This document shows, piece after piece, positions 55,916-64,000 of a stretch of DNA of 64,000 nucleotides. A program made the translations under genes and the position numbers. The DNA is from Prorocentrum cordatum (taxonomy: Eukaryota > Sar > Dinophyceae > Prorocentrales > Prorocentraceae), in NCBI GenBank assembly GCA_963575745.1, contig CAUYUJ010016472.1:108558-172557 (forward strand). Reading direction: 5' to 3'. The stretch's first letter is position 1; every line of letters begins with the position of its first letter. The notes beneath the pieces are model-generated. The model ran no database searches, was not told where the DNA came from, and was given only the letters and a program-made list of their open reading frames with translations.

Positions 55916-56791
55916 TCTCCCACTCCGCTGCCCTGCCGCCGTCCGTGTCCATGGCTGATGGCACGCGAAAAGGGGCGGCGACAGCTGGATGAGCAGCCGC
56001 GGGCCCTGGAGGCTGAGCTGGTGTTTGAGGCCGCACGGCCGCGCCGAGGTTGCTGACGTGCTGGCCCATCTGGTCAAGCAGCTGCGCGCCGACGAACTCC
56101 TTCTTCTCGCCCTGTGCGACCGCCTGCTGAGCCTGGGCGAGCACGGTCTGCAGCTGCTGGACGACCTGAGCAACGTTGGCCAACGACACGGCCGCCTGCT
56201 GCGCAGCCGCTGCTGCCACCGCCGCCTGAGCCTGGGCCACCTCGCCCTGCAGCGCGACGACATCGTTCTCGAGCGTCGCAAGTGCTTCTTGGCGTCGGCG
56301 ATGTCGGTCTCCATGTTTTGCACCTTGGCCTGCTGCTTGTCACGCTCCGCCCCCTTGACGGCGAAACGATCTCTGGCACTGCGAAGAAGGTCGCCGGGGT
56401 CCATGTTGGCCCTGGCCTCAGCTTCAGCCTTGGCTAGTTCTGCACGAGCGTGGACGACCATCGTGTGTTCCTCGTTGTATAGCCTGCGAAGAGACGGCAG
56501 TGCCTTCCTGCATTTGATGACCTCTCCCTTGGAGTCTGGAGGAGCCTCGGCAGCAGGAGCAGCATGGCGATGGTCATCATCATCGCGATCCTTCTTCCAC
56601 GGCGGCTTCTCTTTGGATCGCGATGGCCTCCTCGAGGGTTTGCGCCCCCGTGACTGCACATCCGTGGTCGGCTTGCCGTCGCGGTCTCGGCCACAAGCCC
56701 AGCAAGTCGAGCGAGACGGGTAGTTGGCCTGGTATCCACAAAATCGTGGGGCTTTGCATGCCCATACCTTACCATCACTCTTGTCTGCCAT
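55893..56791 (-). pseudogene. LINE-D ORF1: zinc finger plus coiled-coil protein
   Basis: Starts MADKSDGKVWACK. Residues 9-35 form a RanBP2-type finger (WACKAPRFCGYQANY...CWACG). A basic/acidic linker follows (RPSRSKEKPPWKKDRDDDD), then about 60 residues of charged helix (YNEEHTMVVHARAELAKAEA). Near 56285 the reading shifts frame; the second frame (about 56290-55893) continues the coiled coil with LANVAQVVQQLQTVLAQAQQ and ends GAEDH-stop. LINE ORF1 proteins coat element RNA; the zinc finger suggests nucleic acid binding (inference). One frameshift in about 300 codons. Confidence 0.75.
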
Positions 56792-56829
56792 TCCACACGG
56801 TAGAATATCGCCGTGGTGGTCAAGCAGGA

Positions 56830-58029
56830 GGCGCCTGGCAGATGACAGCCGCAGCAGCGCGCGGGCCCTGGCCCGCCTGCGGCGGAGGCTGCGATGCCAG
56901 GCGGGCGACGGCGATCGCTGGCGCCGCGTGCCCGAGACGCCGCGCGCGCCCGAGGGGGGGGCGCGGGGCTGGGGGTTCGCAGAACGGGCCGCCCGAGGCC
57001 CGCGAGTGCCGAACCACCTAGGAGGAGGAGGGAGAGGAGGATGAGGAGGAGGAGGAGGAGGAGGAGGAGGAGGGAGGAGGAGGAGGAGGAGGAGAGGAGG
57101 GAGGAGGGAGAGGAGGCGGAGGGGAGAGGAGGGAGGAGGAGGAGGAAGAGGAGGAGGAGGAGAGGAGGAGGAGGAGGAGGGGGAGAGGAAGCGACGAGGA
57201 GCCAGCGCGAATCGATCAGAACCAGGGGGGGAGGATCTGAGGAGCTTGGGGGGGGGGAGAACTCGAGGGCAAGGCCCCCCCCTCGCCGCGCAGAGGCGCC
57301 TGCGACGCGGCCAGCGCGGCGGCCGCCGTTCCCGCGGCCAGCAGGCCCGCAGAGGCGCCCGCCCCGCCCGCCCCGGCGCTGCCCAGGACGCCGCCCTGGC
57401 TGCAGCCTGGGATGGAGGAGGGAGGAGGGAGGAGGAGGAGGAGGAGGAGGAGGACGACGACGAAGAGGCAGGGGACGGAGGAGGTCGAGGAGGACGAGGA
57501 GACATGGCCCTCTGCTTCGGGAGATCCTGAAAAACATTGTGACCCAGCCCCCTTGGATCGTGGGAAAATCACGACGGGAAGTTTTTTGCTCGCTCTTTTC
57601 GACGGGAAATGTTTCGTTCTTTTCGGCCTCGGGGGGCCCTCACCAGGCCTCGAGACCGTCAAAAAACGACTCGGAAAGAAAAACTGGTCCGGGGAGTGGG
57701 TCTGGACCTCAAACGCTGTAAGCTTCAGAAGAGATAACGGTAACCATACCTCTACCCTTCGCCCGATTGTCCCCCTTCGGGGCCTCCTCGGAGGTCATTG
57801 TTGCCACCGCTGGAGTCGCCTAGAGATCCTGGTCAGAACGCCACCCCGGGAGAGGTCCGAGGAGTAGCAGTCTCGGTACCTTCTGATTGCCCCCGAGCTT
57901 GGAGTGATCCAGCAAGGCGGCAGTGCAGCTGACTCGGCACGCATGGTCGAAATGCTCCTGGACGGCAGCCTGGAACAGGCTCCTCACGATCCGAAAGATA
58001 GCGGACTGGACCAACACCCTCCTCATCCA

Positions 58030-58086
<57 letters not shown>

Positions 58087-58195
58087 CCTAAAAACCCCTC
58101 CCTTTTCCCTATGAATAACTCCTCCCTGTCGCCCCCCCGGGACGGGTCGGCAGGGCGGACGGGGCGTTCCGCCTGAGACGTCTCCACGAGGTGTG
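56830..58195. repeat. GGA tracts, GCTCCT hexamers and dispersed repeat F12 copy 2
   Basis: 57010-57190 and 57415-57500 are GGA tracts. 57256-57298 matches 50349-50392. 57730-57885 is the F12 repeat (inverse of 10150-10300). 58030-58088 is a GCTCCT hexamer array. No gene is recognised. Confidence 0.85.
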
Positions 58196-58199
58196 ATCC

Positions 58200-58690
58200 T
58201 GAAGCTTGAAATGTTCAACAGCTTCACAGATGGAGGGCGGGAAGTTTTCAAGATGCGGCTATCGCCTTACTGGCCATCGCTCGGACGTCCATTCCCTGTG
58301 TTTTTGTTTCGGTTTCGTGCGTGGATTTTTTCTCCAAGTGATCAAGGATGGTCCTCGATGGTCCTCGCCGAAGGAAAAATGCACACGTCCGAAGACGCCA
58401 AGCTCAGCGCCGCGCACATTCGTCTTAACACGTTGCAGGTGATTCACGGATGGAGGCCGAGTCGTTTGCAGAGTGCGGCTCTCGCCTCAGCGCCGCACAC
58501 ATCCGTCTTCAATGTGTGCAAGGGCTTCATGGATGGAGGGCGGGTCATGCTCAAAATGCGGCTCTCGCCTCAGCGCCGCGCACATTCGTCTTCACACGTT
58601 GCAGGTGATTCACGGATGGAGGACAGCTCCTTTTCAACATGTAGCCCTCGCCTTAGCGTCGGGCACATTCGCCTGAGCACTTCACAACAG
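58200..58690. repeat. 83-bp tandem repeat interrupted by an F7 element
   Basis: Units anchored on GATGGAGG at 58229, 58449, 58532 and 58615. The last three are 83 bp apart; the first gap is 220 bp because an F7 element of about 137 bp is inserted. Each unit holds TGCGGCTCTCGCCTCAGCGC and GCACATTCGTCTTCA. Confidence 0.85.
58267..58403. mobile_element. F7 MITE-like element, copy 2, within an 83-bp unit
   Basis: Inverted TCGGACGT (58281) and ACGTCCGA (58385) near the ends; interior TTTCGGTTTCGTGCGTGG as in copy 1. Neighbouring 83-bp units give the empty-site sequence. Confidence 0.78.
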
Positions 58691-59359
58691 CTTCAAGGAA
58701 TTATGTGGTTTGACCACCAGAAACTGCGTTCTGGCATGATTTAAGATCGTCTTCGCGGTGTTGACGTCTCAGGAATAATGATGCGATTTAGGGTCATCAG
58801 GTCGAAACAGTGACGGCGTTGAAGTCCCAGGAATGGTGCTTTGGCACGGTTGAAGATTTTCGTGCGGTTGTCTTCCAACGGGGCTCTTCCCGCAGTGAAA
58901 AAAGTCCTTTTTGGAGCCTATGAAGAAGCTTGGACAGAGGGTTGATTGCAACATCGTTGATGCATCTTGGGTTTAGACTGGTCCTCCTCCTCCTCCGCCT
59001 CCTCCTCCTACTCCTCCCCCTCGTCAACGGCTGGCTCAATACACAAAACCTCGAAGTCGCGTATTCAAACTCACGTCCTCATCCCGTTTTCCCCCCTGTC
59101 CTCCCGTGTTCGGCTCCCGCCTGAGATCAAGCACGTGCTGTTACAACTCCCACGCCCTCCCTGGCCGCTGTCCTCTCCTGCCCTCAGGGAGCTGCCAAGC
59201 ATGCAACTGCCGCCACGTTGATGCGCCCCCCCTGGGGGTCCAGCGGAGCGGTGTTCTACGCAAGCCTGAACTTCAGCTCGCCCATCCTGGGTGCTCCAAG
59301 GCATGCGGCTGCCCCCGCATATTCCTGCGCCCCTTGCACTCTCGCCCAACCACAGGGGC
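58691..59359. other. no recognisable gene
   Basis: CCTCCT tract at 58980-59018; otherwise short frames only. Confidence 0.45.
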
Positions 59360-59516
59360 TCCCAACTTCGTGCTTCGCGCTGCGCGAAGCGCGAAGTGCG
59401 AATAGCTTCGCGCTCTCGCGCCGCCTTCCAGGGGAGAGCAGGAGGATGAGGAGGAATCGGAGCCGAACCGCGAAGCGCGAAGCGCGAATAACTTCGCGCC
59501 CTCGAGGGCGCCCTTG
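59360..59516. mobile_element. F5 hairpin-rich element, copy 3
   Basis: Collinear with copies at 31003 and 48719; closest to the 31003 copy in its purine-rich middle. Confidence 0.8.
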
Positions 59517-59695
59517 AACCAGGCCCCGAGGCCACCCAGGGGCCACGACGAAGCAGGCGCACCCCCCCGTCGGGCCCCACCGGGCCGCTGGCAACAGAAG
59601 AGAAGCGCAACGACACATGCTCGCCGCGAACCCCCCGACAGGCGTGTGACATGGCGTGAAACGGGCTCGCGTGGGCGGAAAAACCCTACTGGTAG

Positions 59696-61050
59696 GTCGG
59701 GCATGTCCCCCGACAAGCGGATTTGGAACGAAAATTCTGGAAGGAATGAAAGCAAGAATCCAAATTTGCCTGGCGAAAGACCCAACCATATGCAGTTGTG
59801 AGTACCGTCTTTGTGAGCAACGCATTCGGTGGAGCTCCCTATGGGGCCACGAAACGCTGTGCTGGGTGTGGCGGACGCATGCGCTCCCCCCCCCCCCACT
59901 GGGGCCTTCGGTGGAGCTCCCTATGGGGCCACGAAACGTTGTGCCGGGTGTGGCGGACGCATGGGCCCCCCTCCACTGGGGCCTTCGGTGGAGCTCCCTA
60001 TGGGGCCACGAAACGCCGTGCTGGGTGTGGCGGACGCATGCGCCCCCCCCACTGGGACCTTCGGTGGAGCCCCCTATGGGGCCACGAAACGCTGTGCTGG
60101 GTGTGGCGGACGCATGCGCCCCCCCCACTGGGGCCTTCGGTGGAGCTCCCTATGGGGCCACGAAACGCTGTGCTGGGTGTGGCGGACGCATGCGGGCTGT
60201 GCCACTGGGACCTTCGGTGGAGCTCCCTATGGGGCCACGAAACGCTGTGCTGGGCGTGGCGGATGCATGCGCCCCCCTCCAGTGGGACCTTCGGTGGAAC
60301 TCCCTATGGGGCCACGGAACGCCGTGCTGGGTGTGGCGGAAACATGCGTCCCCCCCCACTGGGACATTCGGTGAACCTCCCTATAGGGCCACGAAACGCC
60401 GTGCTGGGCGTTGCGGACGCATGCGCCCCCCCCCACTGGGGCCTTCGGTGGAGCTCCCTATGGGGCCACGAAACGCTGTGCTGGGTGTGGCGGTCGCATG
60501 CGCCCCCCTCCACTGGGGCCTTCGGTGGAGCTCCCTATGGGGCCACGAAACGCTGTGCTGGGTGTTGCGGACGCATGGGCCCCCCTCCACTGGGGCCTTC
60601 GGTGGAGCTCCCTATGGGGCCACGAAACGCCGTGCTGGGTGCGGCGGACGCATGCGTCCCCCCCCACTGGGGCCTTCGGTGGAGCTCCCTATGGGGCCAC
60701 GAAGCGCTGTGCTGGGTGTGGCGGACGCATGCGGGCTGTGCCACTGGGACCTTCGGTGGAGCTCCCTATGGGGCTACGAAACGTGTGAGAGGTGTGCCGA
60801 GAGCAAGGGCAAGGATGGGGAGGAGGGAGGAGGGGGGAGGAGGGATGAGGGAGGAGGGAGGAGGGAGGAGTGGGAGGAGGAGGGAGGAGGTGGGAACGCG
60901 GGGCGCCGTCTCTTCGAAACGAGGACCCAACACCACAGGATGGTTGGGAAAAAAACATATCAGGAAATGCTCAAAACTGGGCGAAAAGCCGTCCCCAGAC
61001 TATCTTTGGCCTATTTCTGGGCACTCCTCCTGCAGAGGGATACGCCCGAC
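59696..61050 (+). mobile_element. F1 element copy 3 (1.36 kb) containing F3 copy B
   Basis: GTCGGGCATGTCCC at 59696-59709 and GGGATACGCCCGAC at 61037-61050 (12 of 14 inverted). The left subterminal AAGCGGATTTGGAACG and right subterminal GACTATCTTTGGCCTATT fit the left and right types of copy 1. The left edge is preceded by GGTAG; the right edge reads CGTAAG. Nested inside is an F3 element with its own inverted ends (59781-60948). Confidence 0.75.
59781..60948 (+). mobile_element. F3 element copy B with 77-bp array
   Basis: CCCAACCAT (59781-59789) and ATGGTTGGG (60940-60948). The interior at 59829-60790 is about twelve 77-bp units with the core GGAGCTCCCTATGGGGCCAC. Because 77 is not divisible by 3, the repeat reads open in all frames, giving spurious frames up to 469 codons. 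Confidence 0.8.
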
Positions 61051-61339
61051 GTAAGGTTCGCGTGAGCGGGGGCGCCCTACCACGAATCAAGCCAGCAGCG
61101 ACGCCGGGCGTGGACGGCGTCCTGGCTCGGCCTCCCCGTGGGCAGCCCATGGCCCTCCAGGCTGCTCGTCCTCCCAGGCAGCACCTCCGTCGTTCAGAGA
61201 GAGGTCTTGAGCCTAAAGTGCTCAGCCAGGCTGAGCGTGCGGCCAGGGCTTAACTTATATAGACTCGCTTCGCGACTGCTCTCATCTCATATCATCCCAG
61301 ATGGGGTCGGAGTACGGCGGAGGCAGTTTACTCGGGGGC
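61051..61339. other. no recognisable gene
   Basis: GC-rich; nothing identifiable apart from a TATATAGAC string near 61255. Confidence 0.4.
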
Positions 61340-61545
61340 GTCCAAGGAGGGGGGGGGGGGCGCGCAAATCATGGCCAGCGGCATGTGCGCGGCCCAGGGG
61401 GGGGACCGGGGATGTATTGAAATATAGTGATAAGAAGAAGAAGAAGAAGAAGCGCCATGAGATCTGGGGAAATATTATGGCCCACGCCATGAGATCCACC
61501 CACCCACCCCCCTAGTCATCACCCTCCTCATGGCCGCCCCTGGTT
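61340..61545. repeat. dispersed repeat forming the empty site for F4 copy 2
   Basis: Collinear with the joined flanks of the F4 element at 31732-33041: CGCAAATCATGGCCAGCGGC to GTATTGAAAT on the left, GATAAGAAG and CGCCATGAGATCTGGGG on the right. A short AAG expansion (61431-61451) lies at the junction. Confidence 0.8.
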
Positions 61546-61683
61546 TACGTGCAACTTCATTTGAGGAGGGGGAGGCACCCCAACCATGGAAGACCTCGGC
61601 GGGGGGGGGCGGGGAGGGGGAAGGGTGGCGGGGAGGCTGGGGAGGGGAACGCGATATTCCCATTTGTACGTTTCTACAGTGGG

Positions 61684-61855
61684 GGGCCCATGCCAAGAAA
61701 CACCCTGCTTGCCTCCAGGGTGCCCTGGTTCTCTAGGGTTTCGAGGGCTTTGCGATGGAAAGCGTGCCGTTCCCTCACGGAAAAATCCATGGACGTCCTG
61801 GGGTCTCAAGGTTGGGTTTCTTGTAGAAGGTTTCTTGTGGTCCGGCCCCTACCGT
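61684..61855. repeat. dispersed 172-bp repeat, copy 2
   Basis: Collinear with 37217-37390, from CCATGCCAAGAAACACCCTG to GGTTTCTTGTGG. Confidence 0.85.
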
Positions 61856-61974
61856 AGATGGGGTCGGAGGATCTCGCCGCATCGCCTCTGCGCGTGGCTG
61901 AACATCCCCGCATGATTTGCTGCAAGAGCGCACGTGAACATGCATGCATGCTTCTCTGGAGGCCCGAAGCTGGA

Positions 61975-62127
61975 GGAGGAGGAGGAGAAGCGAGGAGGAG
62001 GAGGAGGAGGAGGAGGAGGAGGAGGAGGAGGAGAGAGGAGGAGGAGGAGAGAGGAGGAGGAGGAGAGAGGAGGAGGAGGAGGAGGAGGAGGAGGAGGAGG
62101 AGGAGGAGGAGGAGCGAGGAGGAGCGA
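61975..62127. repeat. GGA tract
   Basis: GAGGAG units with AGCGAGG variants at both ends. Confidence 0.97.
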
Positions 62128-62257
62128 GGAGGCCACTCCTCGACACGAGCGAGAGCCAGCCATCTAAAGTTTGCGCATCCACAGCTTGAGGGCTCCTTGG
62201 CTTCCGCGGCTCGGCGGCGGGCCCAGGGCGGGCCGTGGGGAGGAGAAGGCCTCCTCA

Positions 62258-62420
62258 GATTACCAGCCTCGAGCGTATCCCGATCCCTAAGATCGACACG
62301 CCAAAAGGCGATGACAATCTTAGGGATTCGCCCTCAAAAAATAAAGGGTCTCCCTAAGATTGGCATCGTGATGAGGAGGTGCCCAGCATAGGGATAGGGA
62401 TCAGTTCCAGGCTGGTAATC
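62258..62420. mobile_element. 163-bp MITE with nested inverted repeat
   Basis: Perfect 12-bp terminal inverted repeats GATTACCAGCCT (62258-62269) and AGGCTGGTAATC (62409-62420). Inside, ATCCCTAAGAT (62283-62293) and ATCTTAGGGAT (62317-62327) form a second perfect 11-bp inverted repeat, and a third CCCTAAGAT lies near 62353. No obvious target-site duplication. Single copy in the window. Confidence 0.85.
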
Positions 62421-63745
62421 AGACGGAGGGCGGGACTTCTCGGAAGCCCTCTGGCCTTCTGAGAAGCCTCCTGCGCCTTCGGGGAAGGCCTTGAAGACTT
62501 CTCGGAAGGCCCGGGGCCTCCCTAGCCTCCTGAGAAGGCCCGCCCCTTCTCACTTCCCCCCTAGCTCGCCGCCGAAACACGATCACGCGACGCCCCAAGA
62601 CCGGCCACGACCCCCCTCTGAAGGAGCCAGGCCCCTGAAACGGCCCGACCTCCGCCAGGCAGCACCGCAATAGGCTATCGCTGGCCCAACGAAGACCCCG
62701 AGGAGCCCTCCAAGGAGGCCGCTGGAAAGCCCCAAACGACATTGAACACCAGTGGGGGGGTCCGGGCCGCCCTGGACGGCGGTAAGTCCCCCGAACAGAC
62801 AAACAAAACATAACGTTTCCATGATGACTCAACCCCGAGAGGCCGCCAAGGTGGCCCAGGACGGCCACACGACGGCCCAAAAGAACCAAAGAAGACCCAA
62901 GACAGTCCCAGGGAGATCCCCCGGAAGGCCGCAGGACCTCCCCCCTGACCCAGCCGGGGACACCCCAGACTACACCAAACAAGCTCTCCCCGAGGCACCC
63001 CAAAGAGGCCCAAAGAAGCCCGCCAGTTTTGCGGGTCTCGCGTGTCACAAGAGGACCAGAGAGGCAATGCAGCAAGCACGAAACGCTGCAACCGTGCTAC
63101 GCTACGGCGTTACTACGCAGCTCCCCCATATGGCGGAGATGTTCACGCGCGACAGCGCGACTGGACATGCTTTCTTTGATGTTCTCATCTGGCGACGCTA
63201 TTGCGACAGTGGAAGCAACACACATGGGCTCAGCGCACACGACAATGAATCCTTATCCAAGGCATGTTGTGTGGTTGCTGTCGTGGTCCCACTTGCAATC
63301 GCGCAACGCCGCGCAAGTGTTGCTGATCCTCTTCGCGGGAATCGATGTTATCGGACACGGGTCCGTCAGTGCGGTTGGCAAGCTGCTGCGCACAAGGGGA
63401 ACGTAAAGGAGTGGATGGGGGGAGATCGAGGGAGCGAAAGGTGGAGAGGAGATACACAGACAGACAAAGCAGGCTGGGTGCGCCCGTTGATGTGCGCTGC
63501 GGCCAGCGCGCCGCCACTGGCGGCGGGGAGGCGGAAGGCGGCGACGCCGCAACCGGCTGCGTGAGGCCTGAGAGCTCGGGCGGGGGCACCATGTCATCCC
63601 TCCCTGAGCTCCTGTTCATTCTCCCCTCCAGCTTTCACATCCTCATCATTAACCGCCTTTGCCTCACCCTCGTCATCATCAGCCGCATCACCCACATGTG
63701 TTACCTGCCTTTGTGCAACACGACCGTTTCGTCTACTGCTACGAC
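62421..63745. other. no recognisable gene
   Basis: 62440-63030 is CCAAGAGG-like at low density. 63030-63745 has a long plus frame without known motifs and an overlapping minus frame. Confidence 0.4.
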
Positions 63746-63749
63746 CACG

Positions 63750-63825
63750 AAAATAAAGATAACGACCACTACTACTATTACTACGACTACGATTACGACT
63801 ACGACCACGTTTACGACTACGACTA

Positions 63826-63856
<31 letters not shown>

Positions 63857-63889
63857 GATGACGACGACGACTACTACTACTAATACGAT

Positions 63890-63961
<72 letters not shown>

Positions 63962-64000
63962 TACTACTACTACTACTACTGCTACTAATACTACTACTAC
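63750..64000. repeat. TAC/GAC trinucleotide microsatellite, runs off the window
   Basis: TAC, GAC and TAT triplets to the end of the window. Open frames here are artefacts. Confidence 0.97.

Larger units (their letters stand above)
51562..56791 (-). mobile_element. LINE-D, full-length and best-preserved LINE
   Basis: Two-ORF non-LTR retrotransposon on the minus strand. ORF1 (56791-55893) has a zinc finger and coiled coil; ORF2 (55915-about 51562) has endonuclease, RT, zinc knuckle and RNase H. The ORFs overlap by 23 nt. Only four lesions are visible: a frameshift in ORF1 near 56285, TGA at 54172-54170, and frameshifts at the AT tracts near 53478-53493 and 52205-52220. The density of intact motifs suggests a relatively recent insertion. 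The 3' end is not defined; I see no poly-A. Confidence 0.9.

Noticed and set aside
59656-61065. Plus frames of 469 and 418 codons with repeating GGAPYGATKR
   Set aside because: The 77-bp array is open in all frames because the unit lacks stops and is not a multiple of three; same DNA as F3 copy A.
62752-63564. 270-codon plus frame
   Set aside because: First half is CCAAGAGG-like repeat; second half has no recognisable motif, and an overlapping minus frame is equally open.

Overview
This 64 kb window looks like nuclear DNA of a dinoflagellate, most like a repeat-rich Prorocentrum-type genome. The pointers are: very high G+C; almost no protein-coding space; LINE-type retroelements with a RanBP2-type zinc finger plus coiled-coil ORF1 and an endonuclease, reverse transcriptase and RNase H ORF2; huge GC-rich dispersed repeats that keep spurious reading frames open on both strands; and one intact intronless gene with a spliced-leader-type acceptor. 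The organism assignment is inference. I see no rRNA, tRNA, CRISPR array or bacterial operon.

Only one gene is convincingly intact: a four-membrane-span COPI-associated (TVP15-like) Golgi membrane protein on the minus strand at 27560-28384. Four decayed LINEs are recognisable, all on the minus strand: LINE-A (about 0.8-4.05 kb), LINE-B (3' part, about 14.1-16.4 kb), LINE-C (about 40.0-46.3 kb) and LINE-D (about 51.5-56.8 kb). LINE-D is the best preserved. Its ORF2 is broken by one TGA codon and by two frameshifts that sit on TA-dinucleotide tracts beside the RT (YADD) and RNase H (YTDG) catalytic motifs.

Most of the rest is non-coding repeat DNA that is not random. Several repeat-filled blocks have constant, inverted ends and recur. 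Family F1 has GTCGGGC.TGTCCC ends and four two-ended copies, 129 bp to 2.5 kb long; every copy reads AG|GT...AG in the same internal orientation, as expected of an introner (intron-generating element). Family F2 (ACCTAACAGC ends) has three copies at 34.6-39.4 kb filled with CAGCCT and 73-bp arrays. Family F3 (CCCAACCAT ends) has two copies at 21.3-23.5 and 59.8-60.9 kb filled with 77- to 90-bp arrays. Family F4 is the CCAAGAGG-rich family with fixed ends, two full copies and one truncated copy; a paralogous empty site for one copy lies at 61.4 kb. The same 73-bp satellite is carried by an F1 and by the F2 elements, and an F3 element is nested inside an F1 element. Smaller inverted-repeat (MITE-like or foldback) elements occur at 9.9, 16.3, 27.1, 31.2, 33.2, 48.9, 58.3 and 62.3 kb.

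Layout. 0-4 kb LINE-A; 4.06-4.69 kb ATG microsatellite; 4.7-14 kb unrecognised sequence with an F1 copy, a TTAGC minisatellite, GGA tracts and a 303-bp tandem duplication; 14-16.5 kb LINE-B and a foldback; 17.1-19.6 kb large F1 element; 20.5-26.3 kb minisatellites, F3, F4 and a 64-bp-periodic hairpin series; 27-28.4 kb a MITE and the gene; 30-34.6 kb foldbacks, F4 and 375-bp tandem repeats; 34.6-39.4 kb F2 triplet; 40-46.3 kb LINE-C; 46.4-50.3 kb GGA tracts and repeats, including a polypurine run of about 1 kb; 51.5-56.8 kb LINE-D; 57-62.4 kb repeats, F1/F3, an empty site and a MITE; 62.4-63.7 kb unrecognised; 63.75-64 kb TAC/GAC microsatellite. The only gene interactions I can propose are within the LINEs; the single cellular gene stands alone.
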